Under the pieces are notes generated by a model, which did no database searches, was not told the origin of the DNA, and saw only the letters and a program-made list of their open reading frames with translations. A program made the translations under genes and the position numbers. Positions 1 to 9,382 of a stretch of 50,136 nucleotides of DNA are shown here, in pieces (the stretch's first letter is position 1; every line of letters begins with the position of its first letter). This DNA is from Hyphomicrobiales bacterium (GTDB taxonomy: Bacteria; Pseudomonadota; Alphaproteobacteria; Rhizobiales; Methyloligellaceae). The stretch spans positions 1 through 50,136 of the forward strand of contig JAJFHP010000015.1 of the NCBI GenBank assembly GCA_021775555.1, read 5' to 3'.

Positions 1-1
1 A

Positions 2-2563
2 ACCACCTTCGGTGGGGAGTTTGAGACCGAGGCCGACTATCGCGACCCCTTCGTCACGGACCTCATCAAGGAAAAAGACGGTACTGTTTTCTGGCCGCCC
101 ATCCATTATTCCTACAACACCATCAATTTGAACCTGCCGGTGCCCGCGCCCGCGCCGCCATCAGGAGAAAACTGGCTCGGGACGGATGACCAGGGCCGCG
201 ATGTCGTAGCTCGGGCCATATACGGCTTCCGCCTGTCGGTCCTGTTCGGGCTGGTGCTCACAATCATTTCCTCGATCATCGGCGTCTCGGCAGGTGCGGT
301 ACAGGGGTATTTCGGCGGCTGGGTGGATTTGCTGTTCCAGCGCTTTATTGAAATCTGGACCTCGATCCCCTCGCTCTATCTGCTCATTATCATCGCCGCG
401 ATCATCGAGCCAAATTTCTGGATATTACTCGGCATCCTGTTGCTGTTTTCCTGGGTGGCACTGGTGGGCGTTGTCAGAGCTGAATTTCTGCGCGGGCGCA
501 ACCTTGAATATATCCGCGCGGCACGCGCGCTTGGGCTCAGCAACGCCAAGATCATGTTCAAACATCTGCTGCCCAACGCCATGGTCGCCACACTGACCTT
601 CATGCCGTTCATCCTCAATGGCTCCATCTCGACGCTGACCTCGCTTGATTTTCTTGGCTTCGGCCTGCCGCCCGGCTCCCCCTCGCTTGGCGAGATGCTG
701 GCGCAGGGCAAGGCGAATTTGCAGGCGCCCTGGCTCGGTATCACCGCTTTCTGCGTCATCGCAGTCATGCTGAGCCTGCTGATCTTCATCGGAGAGGCGG
801 TGCGCGATTCGCTTGATCCGCGTAAAACTTTTGTGTCCCCGTCCGCTGCCGAACCCGTGCCCATGGCCGTGCTTGAACGCACAGCGGATAACCCACAACC
901 GGTGCATCACAAACCATCCCCGAAGTCCAGGCTCAAGGGGGAACCGCTGTTGAGCGTCAATAACCTGTCGGTTGATTTCACCTCTGACGGAATGACAACC
1001 CATGCCGTGCGCGGGGCATCATTTGACATTATGCCCGGCGAGACCGTGGCGCTGGTTGGCGAGTCCGGCTCCGGCAAAACCGTATCCGCACTCTCGGTGA
1101 TACGGCTGCTGCCCTATCCGGCTGCTTCGCACCCTTCGGGAGAAGTCCTCTATGGCGGTGAAGACCTGCTGCATATGGATGAGCAGCAATTGCGGGGCAT
1201 TCGCGGCAACCAGATTTCGATGATCTTCCAGGAGCCCATGTCCTCGCTCAACCCGCTGCACACCATCGAGAAGCAGGTTGGTGAAATCCTCAAACTGCAT
1301 CGCGGGCTGTCCGACAGCGCGGCGCGTGCGCGGGTCCTGGAACTCCTCGACAAGGTCGGCATTGATGACCCGGTGGGGAGACTGTCTTCCTACCCGCACC
1401 AGCTTTCCGGCGGCCAGCGCCAGCGCGTCATGATCGCCATGGCGCTCGCCAACGAGCCGGACCTGCTGATTGCCGATGAACCCACGACCGCACTCGATGT
1501 AACGATCCAGGCGCAAATTCTAGAGCTGCTGTTCGACCTGCAAAAAGAATTTAACATGGCGATGCTGCTCATCACCCATGACCTGGGGATCGTGCGCAAG
1601 ATGGCCAATCGCATCTCTGTCATGAATGATGGTGAAATTGTCGAACAGGGCGAAACCGAGCAGATTTTCAAAACCCCCAGGCACTCCTATACCAAACACC
1701 TGCTGGCAGCTGAACCCAAGGGCAACCCACCCAAGGCAAATGAAAGAGCTCCTGTGGTTGTCGAAACGGACAATCTCAAGGTCTGGTTTCCGGTCAAGCG
1801 CGGCCTGCTGAAGCGTACAGTTAGCCATATCAAGGCCGTAGATGGCATATCGCTCAAACTGCGCGAAGGACAAACTCTGGGCGTCGTGGGTGAGTCCGGC
1901 TCGGGCAAGACCACGCTGGGGCTGGCGCTGCTGCGCCTGATTTCAAGCGAGGGACCGATCGTCTATCTGGGCAAGTCCATCGAGGATTTTGACTCCAAGG
2001 AGATGCGCCCGCTGCGCCGCGAAATGCAGGCTGTGTTCCAGGACCCTTACGGTTCGTTGAGCCCACGCCTGTCGGTGGCGCAGATTATCGAGGAAGGCCT
2101 GCTGATCCAGAACCCGGAAATGACCTTTGCCGAGCGTCGCTCACGTGTCTCGCAGGCCATGACAGAGGTCGATCTCGACCCCACCCATCAGAACCGCTAC
2201 CCGCACGAGTTCTCAGGTGGCCAGCGCCAGCGCATCGCTGTTGCCCGCGCCATGGTGCTGCAGCCCAAATTCGTCATGCTGGACGAACCCACTTCCGCGC
2301 TGGACATGTCGGTCCAGGCGCAGATCGTAGATCTGCTGCGTGAGCTTCAGGACAAGCACAAGCTCGCCTTTCTGTTTATCAGCCATGATCTCAAGGTCGT
2401 GCGCGCGCTGGCCAACTCCGTCATTGTCATGAGAAACGGCAAGGTGGTGGAACAAGGCACCTCGCGGCAAATATTCTCTTCCCCGAAAACCGCTTACACC
2501 AAGGCGCTGATGGCAGCCGCCTTCGACCTTGAGACGGCCCACCAGGACGCTGTCTCCAGATGA
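2..2563 (+). CDS. yejEF: Peptide ABC transporter, YejE-like permease fused to YejF-like double ATPase (5' end outside window)
   Basis: Inner-membrane permease plus ATPase of a peptide/microcin-C-type importer. The frame is open from base 2, so the true start lies upstream; the first residues ([14 protein letters not shown]) match the N-terminal part of YejE. The permease part has the periplasmic segment, several membrane helices and the ATPase-docking EAA loop ([12 protein letters not shown], about base 510-550). After [11 protein letters not shown], where a YejE would normally end, the frame runs without a stop through a roughly 40-residue Pro/Lys-rich linker into two ABC ATPase domains. These have Walker A GESGSGKT near 1050 and 1885, signatures SGGQRQR near 1410 and 2215, and Walker B LIADEP and VMLDEP. 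YejE and YejF are normally separate genes, so this is a fusion. A ghrA-like gene starts 7 bases after the stop. Confidence 0.93.
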   Translation, partial: TTFGGEFETEADYRDPFVTDLIKEKDGTVFWPPIHYSYNTINLNLPVPAPAPPSGENWLGTDDQGRDVVARAIYGFRLSVLFGLVLTIISSIIGVSAGAVQGYFGGWVDLLFQRFIEIWTSIPSLYLLIIIAAIIEPNFWILLGILLLFSWVALVGVVRAEFLRGRNLEYIRAARALGLSNAKIMFKHLLPNAMVATLTFMPFILNGSISTLTSLDFLGFGLPPGSPSLGEMLAQGKANLQAPWLGITAFCVIAVMLSLLIFIGEAVRDSLDPRKTFVSPSAAEPVPMAVLERTADNPQPVHHKPSPKSRLKGEPLLSVNNLSVDFTSDGMTTHAVRGASFDIMPGETVALVGESGSGKTVSALSVIRLLPYPAASHPSGEVLYGGEDLLHMDEQQLRGIRGNQISMIFQEPMSSLNPLHTIEKQVGEILKLHRGLSDSAARARVLELLDKVGIDDPVGRLSSYPHQLSGGQRQRVMIAMALANEPDLLIADEPTTALDVTIQAQILELLFDLQKEFNMAMLLITHDLGIVRKMANRISVMNDGEIVEQGETEQIFKTPRHSYTKHLLAAEPKGNPPKANERAPVVVETDNLKVWFPVKRGLLKRTVSHIKAVDGISLKLREGQTLGVVGESGSGKTTLGLALLRLISSEGPIVYLGKSIEDFDSKEMRPLRREMQAVFQDPYGSLSPRLSVAQIIEEGLLIQNPEMTFAERRSRVSQAMTEVDLDPTHQNRYPHEFSGGQRQRIAVARAMVLQPKFVMLDEPTSALDMSVQAQIVDLLRELQDKHKLAFLFISHDLKVVRALANSVIVMRNGKVVEQGTSRQIFSSPKTAYTKALMAAAFDLETAHQDAVSR

Positions 2564-2570
2564 GTATCTC

Positions 2571-3518
2571 ATGACAATTCTTGTTGCCTGCAATCATCCG
2601 AAGACGTCCGTGCGTTTCGATGAAGGGTTGCGCAAACTCGGGAATGGCCTGGATGTACGCGTCTGGCCTGATACAGGCAAGCTATCGGACATACGCTATG
2701 CGCTGGTTTGGAAACCGGAAGAAGGCGCGCTGACAGGCCTATCCAACCTTGAAGTCGTTTTCTCCATCGGGGCTGGTGTTGACCATGTTCTGGGCCGTTC
2801 CGATATACCCGACGTGCCGCTGGTACGTTTCGTAGACCCCAACCTCACAATGCGCATGAGCGAATATGTCTGCCTGCATGTGCTCACACATCATCGCCGG
2901 ATGTTGGACTATGCCGAGCATCAAACCCGGGGGGAATGGAAGGAAGTGTGGCCACAACCCGGTGCCAATGAAATCCGCGTGGGCGTCATGGGCCTTGGCG
3001 TGCTTGGACTTGATGCGGTTGAGAAGCTCAAGATACTTGGCTACCAGGTGGCCGGCTGGAGCCGTTCACAAAAGCAGATTGACTGGGTTGAATGTTTCGC
3101 TGGAGATAATGGTCTCAAAGATTTTCTAACCAGAACTGACATCCTGGTTTGCCTGCTGCCCCATACGCCGGGTACCGATGGCATGATCAACAGTGAACTG
3201 ATTTCAGGTTTGGCCAAGGATGGCCCTTTGCCCGGACCAGTGCTCATTAATGCCGGGCGCGGGCGCGTGCAGGTGGAATCCGATATTCTCAACTCGCTTG
3301 AAGCAGATGCGCTTTGGGCCGCATCACTGGATGTTTTCGAGGAGGAACCTTTATCCCCCAAAAGCCCACTGTGGGTGCATCCGCGCGTCATCATCACGCC
3401 GCATAACGCCTCCATCTCCGACGATTTGGCGGTATGCCGCTACGTGTCGGACCAGATCGCGCGCTACGAGAAGGGCGAACCGCTGGAGAACGTCGTTGAC
3501 CTGAAGCGGGGCTATTGA
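2571..3518 (+). CDS. ghrA: Glyoxylate/hydroxypyruvate reductase A-like 2-hydroxyacid dehydrogenase
   Basis: NAD(P)H-dependent reductase of the D-isomer-specific 2-hydroxyacid dehydrogenase family, GhrA subgroup, expected to reduce glyoxylate or hydroxypyruvate in the cytoplasm. The 315-aa product from MTILVACNH shows the Rossmann motif GVMGLGVLG, the substrate-binding Arg in NAGRGRV, the Glu in DVFEEEPL and the catalytic His in ITPHNASIS. An in-frame start 14 codons earlier would overlap the upstream gene; the ATG at 2571 matches the usual family start. It lies 7 bases after the Yej fusion and is probably co-transcribed with it. Its 3' end overlaps the convergent neighbour by 7 bases. The exact substrate is not decided by sequence. 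Confidence 0.88.
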   Translation: MTILVACNHPKTSVRFDEGLRKLGNGLDVRVWPDTGKLSDIRYALVWKPEEGALTGLSNLEVVFSIGAGVDHVLGRSDIPDVPLVRFVDPNLTMRMSEYVCLHVLTHHRRMLDYAEHQTRGEWKEVWPQPGANEIRVGVMGLGVLGLDAVEKLKILGYQVAGWSRSQKQIDWVECFAGDNGLKDFLTRTDILVCLLPHTPGTDGMINSELISGLAKDGPLPGPVLINAGRGRVQVESDILNSLEADALWAASLDVFEEEPLSPKSPLWVHPRVIITPHNASISDDLAVCRYVSDQIARYEKGEPLENVVDLKRGY

Positions 3519-4675
3519 GTTTTAACGCTCGCCTTTACCTTCTCCGCGATCAGGACATTCGTGCGCGCCGCACCGGAGTGGTAACCCATCCTGAAATTCA
3601 CCCGCTCGGTACCCTTTTTATTGAATAGTTTAGCCATGGGTGACTGGTAATTTCCCTTGAAGACCGGGATAGGCGCAACATATCTGCCGAAAGCGCGCAG
3701 CTTCCATTCGGCGGGCTTGAAGAATCTGAGCGGTATGCCCGTATCGTCCTGTACGATCACCGTACTTTGCCGCATCACGAATTCACGGACCTTGGAAAAA
3801 CCGCGATTGTGCAACAGGTAGGATGCACTCTTGACCAGGGAACCAGCCTCGCCCTGCCTGGCGCAGAAGGCCAGGAAAGTGCTTTTTGCCACGCCGCCAT
3901 TGGAAAGATCGGTACTGAAATAATAGAGCGCGCGTGACACGCCATCGCTGCCGGTAAATGTAATTTTCGCACCGTCCGGTTTCTTCTTGTCCTTGACCGG
4001 ACCCAAGTCTCCATTCGCTCCGAGAGAGACAAATTCGATCTTGTTAATGGTCTTTCCCGACCGCGCAAGAAATACGTAGAGCAGGGGCACGGTTCCCGTG
4101 AATTTACCGGCCCTCAGATTCTTCAGCATATGCGCCGTGATGAAGTAGCCATGATTGAGATAATAGGAAAGCGAGCGGCGCATATATGTGAGCGAGTTGG
4201 CAAGTTTCGGGCTGGAGATGGCCGCAGCGCTTGGCGCAAACCCCACCGGTTCAAGGCCACTCAGAACATAAACCGATGCATCGGGATAGAAGGCGTTTGC
4301 GTGCGGGAAGTCCGGGCCGCCAAACATGTAGATCATGGCCTTCGGCGAAGGCGGTAACTTGGCCTTTGACCAGACCTGGATGCGCGTCGCGATGTTTTTT
4401 TCGAATGCTGCCCATGTCGCATTCATTTGCTTGGCATGGCGCTTCCAGCCCGCGTCTTTCGTGACAGCCTGAAGCGGTGAGTCCGCAGTTGGCGGCAGTC
4501 CCGCGAGAATTCGCGCTGTATCATCCGCGGTCTGTGAAACCGCAGGTAGGGCGAAACTAAGCGCAACAATACAGACCGCTAAAAAACTTGCCGCGCGTGC
4601 GCGGTGTGTGGAACTCAGACTATACAAACTCTTTCCTCCGGTTTGATCGCAAATCCGATCCGTAACTTGCCACAC
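3512..4675 (-). CDS. Secreted protein of unknown function
   Basis: I do not recognise a family. The 387-aa product has a hydrophobic segment (FLAVCIVALSFALPAVSQTA) ending in a plausible signal-peptidase site near residue 47, so it is probably periplasmic. The rest is a single soluble domain with an AMIYMFGGPDFPHANAFYP segment early in the mature part, FCARQGEAGSL later, and a basic C-terminus. The annotated start is a GTG sharing one base with the upstream gene's TAG stop. The stretch before the hydrophobic core is long for a signal peptide, so a later GTG/TTG start is possible. The overlap suggests co-transcription with the ketopantoate-reductase-like gene. The FGGPDFPHAN wording is reminiscent of enzymes on polymeric substrates, but I do not assign an activity. 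Confidence 0.7.
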   Translation of the reverse strand: MWQVTDRICDQTGGKSLYSLSSTHRARAASFLAVCIVALSFALPAVSQTADDTARILAGLPPTADSPLQAVTKDAGWKRHAKQMNATWAAFEKNIATRIQVWSKAKLPPSPKAMIYMFGGPDFPHANAFYPDASVYVLSGLEPVGFAPSAAAISSPKLANSLTYMRRSLSYYLNHGYFITAHMLKNLRAGKFTGTVPLLYVFLARSGKTINKIEFVSLGANGDLGPVKDKKKPDGAKITFTGSDGVSRALYYFSTDLSNGGVAKSTFLAFCARQGEAGSLVKSASYLLHNRGFSKVREFVMRQSTVIVQDDTGIPLRFFKPAEWKLRAFGRYVAPIPVFKGNYQSPMAKLFNKKGTERVNFRMGYHSGAARTNVLIAEKVKASVKTQ

Positions 4676-5697
4676 TAATCGACCGTGAGCATTTCATCTT
4701 CCTCTTCAGGCTCGGGAAAGACCGGGTAGACGCCTTCCACGCGCCCCATCTGCTTTGTCAGAGCCAGCACTGTATCAATCGCCGGGGTTTCCACATCGAC
4801 AATTCGCGCCATCTCCTGCACCACGCCAAGCAGGGCGTCGAGTTCAATAGGTCGCTTCTTGTCGAGATCCTGCAGCATTGATGTCCGGTGCGCACCCACC
4901 CCGGCTGCGCCATTGATCCGCCGCTCAATATCAACACGAAAATGGACGCCGATCCGCCGGGCAATCTTTTCCGCTTCTTCCATCATGGCGCGGGCCACTG
5001 AACGGGTGCCAGCGTCTGTTGCCACAATGTCGAGGGTCGCGCCGGTCAATGCCGATATCGGATTGAAGCAGAGATTGCCCCATAACTTGAGCCAGATATC
5101 GTTGCGAATTTCAGGATGGAACCGTGCCTTCAGCCCGCCAGCCTCAAATGCCTTGATAAGCGTGGTCACACGCTCGCTTTCGCTCCGGTCAGGTTCGCCG
5201 AAACCGAACTTGTCGCCGTAGATATGGCGGATCACACCGGGTTCAGTAATCTCGGTTGCCGGATACACAGTGGCGCCAATGGCCCGCTCGGGTCCGATGA
5301 TCCCCCACTGCTTGCCATCCGGGTCCACGCTTTGCAATTGAAGGCCCGCATACTGGCCCTCAAATCCGTGGAAGTACCACCACGGGATGCCGTTTTGCAT
5401 GGTGACCACCGCGGTGTCGGGGCCAAGCAGGGGCGTAATGTGCTCGACCGATTGCCACGCCTGATGTGCTTTCAGAGCCACGATCACATAATCCTGCGGT
5501 CCAAGGTCGGATGGCGTGTCCGTCGCCGGCATCTTCTCGATAACTTCGCTTTCCTTGAACACCACCTTGATGCCATTTCGGTTGATCGCGTCGAGATGCG
5601 GACCGCGCGCGATCAACGAGACATCAGCACCACCTTTCTTGAGCATCGCACCGACATATCCGCCGATTGCTCCAGCGCCAAAAATACAGATTTTCAT
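4675..5697 (-). CDS. 2-dehydropantoate 2-reductase-like oxidoreductase (paralogue 1)
   Basis: Cytoplasmic NADPH-dependent reductase of the ApbA/PanE fold. The 340-aa product starts MKICIFGAGAIGG (GxGxxG nucleotide-binding motif) at an ATG preceded by GGGGGACGC. A longer reading adds 28 atypical residues. It carries the family segments VALKAHQ, TMQNGIPWWYFH, the conserved Lys region DIWLKLWGNLCFNPISALT, and GAHRTSMLQD (substrate-binding Ser region). A paralogue lies at 33852-34859 with the same NG-[IL]-PWWYFH and LWGNL-type blocks. Both have a long insert after PWWYFH, unlike textbook PanE, so a role other than pantothenate synthesis is likely. The acidic C-terminal tail (PEPEEEDE) is unusual. 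Confidence 0.85.
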   Translation of the reverse strand: MKICIFGAGAIGGYVGAMLKKGGADVSLIARGPHLDAINRNGIKVVFKESEVIEKMPATDTPSDLGPQDYVIVALKAHQAWQSVEHITPLLGPDTAVVTMQNGIPWWYFHGFEGQYAGLQLQSVDPDGKQWGIIGPERAIGATVYPATEITEPGVIRHIYGDKFGFGEPDRSESERVTTLIKAFEAGGLKARFHPEIRNDIWLKLWGNLCFNPISALTGATLDIVATDAGTRSVARAMMEEAEKIARRIGVHFRVDIERRINGAAGVGAHRTSMLQDLDKKRPIELDALLGVVQEMARIVDVETPAIDTVLALTKQMGRVEGVYPVFPEPEEEDEMLTVD

Positions 5698-5889
5698 GCG
5701 TCCCCCAGCAGCCATTGATTGACTTCCTGACCTGCTAAATATCCGTGAGCACAAATGAGCCATGCGCGTACTGATGGTCAAGCACGCAAAAAGTCGTCAT
5801 TGTGACATTTTGTGCCCTGCCCTCACTCGACCAATTTCAGGAAATTCGCTACGATTATTATAGTAGTTACCATCACAGGGATTCGAATA

Positions 5890-6399
5890 ATGACATACAC
5901 GCTTGAGCAGCTGGCATCAGATCTTCACGATACGCTGAAGGCAGACCCCGGCATCAGCGGCAAGCAAGCCGCCTGCCAGCATGTCTCGAAAGCCCTCAGG
6001 GACGAGGCGTTTATCACCAGGCACATGCCAGAACGTGCCCCCGAAGAAGATCCGCGCGAAGTCCTGTTTGAGGATCCCGAGCTGGGCTTCTGCATCTGTG
6101 CCCATGTGTATGGCGATGCTGCGTTTGGCAGCCCACACGATCATGGATCGAGTTGGGCGATCTACGGCCAGGCCACTGGCAGCACGGAAATGATCGACTG
6201 GCGTATCTTCGAGAAGGGCGAGGGAGATGAGCCTACCCTGGTCGAACAGGACCGGACCTATACCCTGGTGCCGGGCGATGCTCATTTTTATGATGTTGGC
6301 GCAGTCCACTCCCCCAAGCGTAGCGAGCCAACCAAGCTCCTTCGCATCGAGGGTGCCAATCTGGACAATGTGGTGCGCTCAAATATAAAAGCTAAATGA
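5890..6399 (+). CDS. Cysteine-dioxygenase-like cupin protein
   Basis: Probable non-haem iron thiol dioxygenase or related cupin. The 170-aa product from MTYTLEQLAS shows the first cupin block SPHDHGSSWAIYGQ with candidate iron ligands H83 and H85, and the second block ending DVGAVHSP with H140. This gives the three-His arrangement of cysteine/3-mercaptopropionate dioxygenases. An upstream TTG/ATG extension lacks family character; the ATG at 5890 agrees with the start of homologous proteins. The gene converges with a rhodanese multidomain gene at a 3-base interval. Thiol dioxygenase and rhodanese are often neighbours in proteobacteria, which supports a role in oxidative sulfur metabolism. Substrate (cysteine, mercaptopropionate or another thiol) cannot be told by eye. 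Confidence 0.75.
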   Translation: MTYTLEQLASDLHDTLKADPGISGKQAACQHVSKALRDEAFITRHMPERAPEEDPREVLFEDPELGFCICAHVYGDAAFGSPHDHGSSWAIYGQATGSTEMIDWRIFEKGEGDEPTLVEQDRTYTLVPGDAHFYDVGAVHSPKRSEPTKLLRIEGANLDNVVRSNIKAK

Positions 6400-6402
6400 C
6401 AT

Positions 6403-7986
6403 TCAAGGAGCAGGCACGATCGTGAAAACGCTGCGTTCCTGCTCATCCAGCTGATCGACCAGCCCTACCTCCCAGGCGAGATAGGCCCTCGCATCGTCGA
6501 GATTCCCCTGATTGCGCTCCGGCGTCAGGAACAGATAGTCAATGCAGTCAGCATCGGCTGGAACACTCTGCGCTTCGACAATTTCAAACCCGGCAGCTTC
6601 CCAGTCTGAAACTTCTCCGGAAAGTTGCCTCGACACTTCGATTCCAGCCCCTTTCAAGTCTGATGCGGCCAGAGCTGCAACACCCTGATCATCAGCAACC
6701 AGCAGAACTGGTACGTCTCCTTGCACGTCAGCCGTGATGCGTGGTCGGATTGACCAGAGCGCACCGTCGATATGCCCCCCTCGATAAGTCTCGCTCCCTC
6801 GAATATCGACGAGCTGCACTGACCCATTGTCAGTCCGTGCTTTCGCATCAGCCGGTGAAATACTCTCGAGCGTGGCAAACTCAGGGCTGCCCGCAGATTT
6901 TAAAAGCCCCATACCGGCCAACTCGGAAACGCCACCCCCCAGCACATAGGCATCGTGTCCAAGTTGCTGCAACCAGCTCGCCACCATGCCGGCGCGCACG
7001 CCATCACTGTCGGCAACAACAATCCGTGCATTGCGCACACCAACCCACTGGTCCGTTGCCTGGACAAGCTGTCCGCCGGGCGCATGTATTGACCCGGATG
7101 CGCCATCAGCATTGAATTCTTCTTCCGTCCGCACATCGAAAACATAGGTCGTGCGATCACTCTCACCAAGCCATGAACTAAGCTGTGTAGCATCGATATA
7201 TTCGGCACCTCTCGCCTCTGCGACTGCGCGCGAGCGCTTGCTTTCGTCACCCGTTCCGACATCCTCCGGAAATTCTGGATAGAGACGCGATGCGCCATAT
7301 TCGAGTTCGAGGCCAGAGAGCAACCAGCCCTGTGTCCCGTTCTCAAGGGCTACAACTTCGTTTGGAACTCCGAAATCGATCAAGGTCTGCGCGCCAATGA
7401 TCGAACGGGTTCGCCCGGCGCAGTTAACGACGATCTTCGTCTTTGGATCGGGTGCGAGCTGCTTGATGCGCAATGACAGCTCGCCATTAGGGCAACAGAT
7501 ACCACCGGGAATATTGAACCGCGAATATTCCGCAAATGGTCTTCCATCCACGAGAACGAAGTCATCGGCCCGCTCCTGCATGGCCTTCAATTCTTCCGCC
7601 GGGATACGTGGCGTTCCAAGGTCATGTTCCACGAGTTCACCGAATGTCTTGCTTGGCACATTGACGCCCGAATAGAGCGTATAGCCCGCCGCCTCCCATG
7701 CGGGTGTGCCACCTTCGAGGACATGGACGTTGCCATATCCCATGGCTATTGCCCGTTCTGCCGCTTTTTCAGCAACCCCAGTGCCATCATCGTAGAGGGC
7801 AATGCGTGTCGACTGGAGAGGCACCAGTGCCGGGAGACGCAACTCGAACCTGCTGTAGGCAAGGGGAATGGCGAAGAAAGGATGGCTCAGCCCGTACTGG
7901 CCATGCTCACGCACATCCAGAAGCGCAATCTCCTGTCCGTCCGAGAGCCATGCTTTGAGCGCCGGCGCGTCAATATAGTCAGTCAT
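6403..7986 (-). CDS. Four-module rhodanese-like sulfurtransferase with one active-site cysteine
   Basis: Cytoplasmic rhodanese-related protein of 527 aa with four tandem rhodanese-like modules. Each is marked by an ALLDVREH / VLVDGRPFAEY / YVFDVRTEEEF / QLVDIRGSETY block followed by a GG...W motif. Only the second module keeps a catalytic-loop cysteine (VVNCAGRTRS, C189). The matching loops of modules 1, 3 and 4 read LYDDGTG, VADSDG and VADDQG, so they are probably structural. The start at 7986 (MTDYIDAP) is preceded by a GGGA box and lies 25 bases after the upstream gene; the longer frame runs into that gene. It probably handles the sulfur released in thiol catabolism with the convergent dioxygenase-like gene; that link is inferred from position. 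Confidence 0.85.
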   Translation of the reverse strand: MTDYIDAPALKAWLSDGQEIALLDVREHGQYGLSHPFFAIPLAYSRFELRLPALVPLQSTRIALYDDGTGVAEKAAERAIAMGYGNVHVLEGGTPAWEAAGYTLYSGVNVPSKTFGELVEHDLGTPRIPAEELKAMQERADDFVLVDGRPFAEYSRFNIPGGICCPNGELSLRIKQLAPDPKTKIVVNCAGRTRSIIGAQTLIDFGVPNEVVALENGTQGWLLSGLELEYGASRLYPEFPEDVGTGDESKRSRAVAEARGAEYIDATQLSSWLGESDRTTYVFDVRTEEEFNADGASGSIHAPGGQLVQATDQWVGVRNARIVVADSDGVRAGMVASWLQQLGHDAYVLGGGVSELAGMGLLKSAGSPEFATLESISPADAKARTDNGSVQLVDIRGSETYRGGHIDGALWSIRPRITADVQGDVPVLLVADDQGVAALAASDLKGAGIEVSRQLSGEVSDWEAAGFEIVEAQSVPADADCIDYLFLTPERNQGNLDDARAYLAWEVGLVDQLDEQERSVFTIVPAP

Positions 7987-8011
7987 GATCATTCCCGCTG
8001 TTTTTGTTCTT

Positions 8012-8956
8012 CTAGTTGCAGACCTGGTATGTCCCGGGAACTGTCCGCCCGGTTGGGCAAATGATGCCGCCCCAATGATAGCCGACACGCCCCCGAAAGC
8101 TGATCTTGAACCATGGGCGATCCTGGTAATATTGCCCGGTCTGCTGCAATACGGTGATGGGTTCGCGCTCATTCAGACTGGCGATCTTGCCATATTGCGT
8201 GCCGGGCCCTGAGCGAACAATACCGCCCCATGATCTCGCCTGAAATGGAAATGTTACGCCACCCGTCTGTGGCGGTTGTTGTTGGGGCGGCTGGCCAGGT
8301 TCCAGATATTCATTCAGATAGGCAATCCGGTCATTTAGTGATGTCTCAATGCACTGGTCGTTCGAGCCGCATCGGTTTCGCTGTCCCAGCCATTGACGCT
8401 GGTCCTGTTTCAGTTGCCCCTGCTTCCAGGAAGGCAGTTGACCCCGTAGCCATGCATAGGTCGATGCCATGTTCCGGTCGAGACCTGCGAGCGTGGGATT
8501 GGAACAAAGACGCGCCTCGGTCGCATTGAGCCGGGCATTGCAGTTAAAACTTGGCGATGCATATTGTTGTGCTGGCGGTGAAGGTGGGGTGTATTGCGGC
8601 GGACTGGTCACCGGTGTTCCGATCGACCCGATTTGGGTACAGCGCAATTCCGTTTGCCCCGGACGTTTCACATTCAGCCATCCGGCCTTGCCGTAGGCTT
8701 CGTACCCATTGCCGGTAAACCTCATGCCCGATCCGCTCACCGCTGCATTCAGGGTGAGCGTTAAATTCGTGCCTATTTCCAGCCGCACCGTGTCGGCCTG
8801 ATTGTTAAATGTGGCGTTTAGAGATTCTCCACCCTGGCAGTTATAGACCACCGTATTGGCTGAAGCCTGGTCCGAAGACCCAATGCTGGCGAGCATGAAA
8901 AGGGCAGCGGCAACCCCGTATGGTTTGCAACAAATGCGCTGATATATACCGGTCAT
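8012..8956 (-). CDS. Secreted MliC-LprI-SH3 three-domain protein, putative lysozyme-inhibitor type
   Basis: Periplasmic or surface protein of 314 aa. After a signal peptide (cleavage near SSDQASA, about residue 33) come three small modules. The first is an MliC-like domain (VYNCQGGESL... KRPGQTELRCTQ) with the paired cysteines of membrane-bound inhibitors of C-type lysozyme. The second is a Pro-rich linker and LprI-like domain (FNCNARLNATEARLCSNP... LGQRNRCGSNDQCIETSLNDRIAYL) with four ordered cysteines. The third is a C-terminal SH3b-like domain (GGIVRSGPGTQYGKIASLNEREPITVL). MliC and LprI domains are each linked to lysozyme inhibition in other bacteria; SH3b domains bind cell wall. Inhibition of host or predator lysozyme is therefore a reasonable inference. 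No lipobox is seen. Confidence 0.82.
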   Translation of the reverse strand: MTGIYQRICCKPYGVAAALFMLASIGSSDQASANTVVYNCQGGESLNATFNNQADTVRLEIGTNLTLTLNAAVSGSGMRFTGNGYEAYGKAGWLNVKRPGQTELRCTQIGSIGTPVTSPPQYTPPSPPAQQYASPSFNCNARLNATEARLCSNPTLAGLDRNMASTYAWLRGQLPSWKQGQLKQDQRQWLGQRNRCGSNDQCIETSLNDRIAYLNEYLEPGQPPQQQPPQTGGVTFPFQARSWGGIVRSGPGTQYGKIASLNEREPITVLQQTGQYYQDRPWFKISFRGRVGYHWGGIICPTGRTVPGTYQVCN

Positions 8957-9022
8957 GACACCAGCCTTTCCGTTACCAAAATATACTCGGTGACAGACTA
9001 TCCCACGGCGATATGGCTCTTG

Positions 9023-9382
9023 TCATCCGCTTGAATTGTCACCGCCGCCATCTTCAAGACCGGGCCGCCATTTAGGATACTCCGCCCCGCATTTATGACA
9101 CATATTCGCCTTCACCAGACGGAAGTGATAGCCGTAAAGCTGCCCGCAATTGTGGCATTTGCGCTTGGCCTGCATGACCCAGGCCGCCGTCCCCGCAAGC
9201 ATGATGCCAAGCATCAGCAACGTCTGGATTTGCGGGGTGGCGTAATCGAAAAATTCCACAAGCGCTAATGCAAACAGACAGGCGGCGGCAAATGCATAGG
9301 CCCTCGATATCCACCTTTGATGCCATGCATCTCTCGGCGGGACATCTGGCTTCTTCTGCTTGACCGCCTTGCGCTTACTCAT
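9023..9382 (-). CDS. Small membrane protein with C-terminal zinc ribbon
   Basis: Unknown 119-aa protein. It has a basic N-terminus (MSKRKAVKQKK), two hydrophobic segments around residues 28-46 and 52-70, then a two-knuckle zinc-ribbon pattern CHNCGQLYGYHF...MCHKCGAEYP with four cysteines spaced as a rubredoxin-like knuckle pair. The start ATG overlaps the stop of the NlpC/P60 gene as ATGA, so translation is probably coupled and the protein belongs to that operon. It may tether or regulate a peptidase at the membrane; that is speculation. Confidence 0.72.
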   Translation of the reverse strand: MSKRKAVKQKKPDVPPRDAWHQRWISRAYAFAAACLFALALVEFFDYATPQIQTLLMLGIMLAGTAAWVMQAKRKCHNCGQLYGYHFRLVKANMCHKCGAEYPKWRPGLEDGGGDNSSG

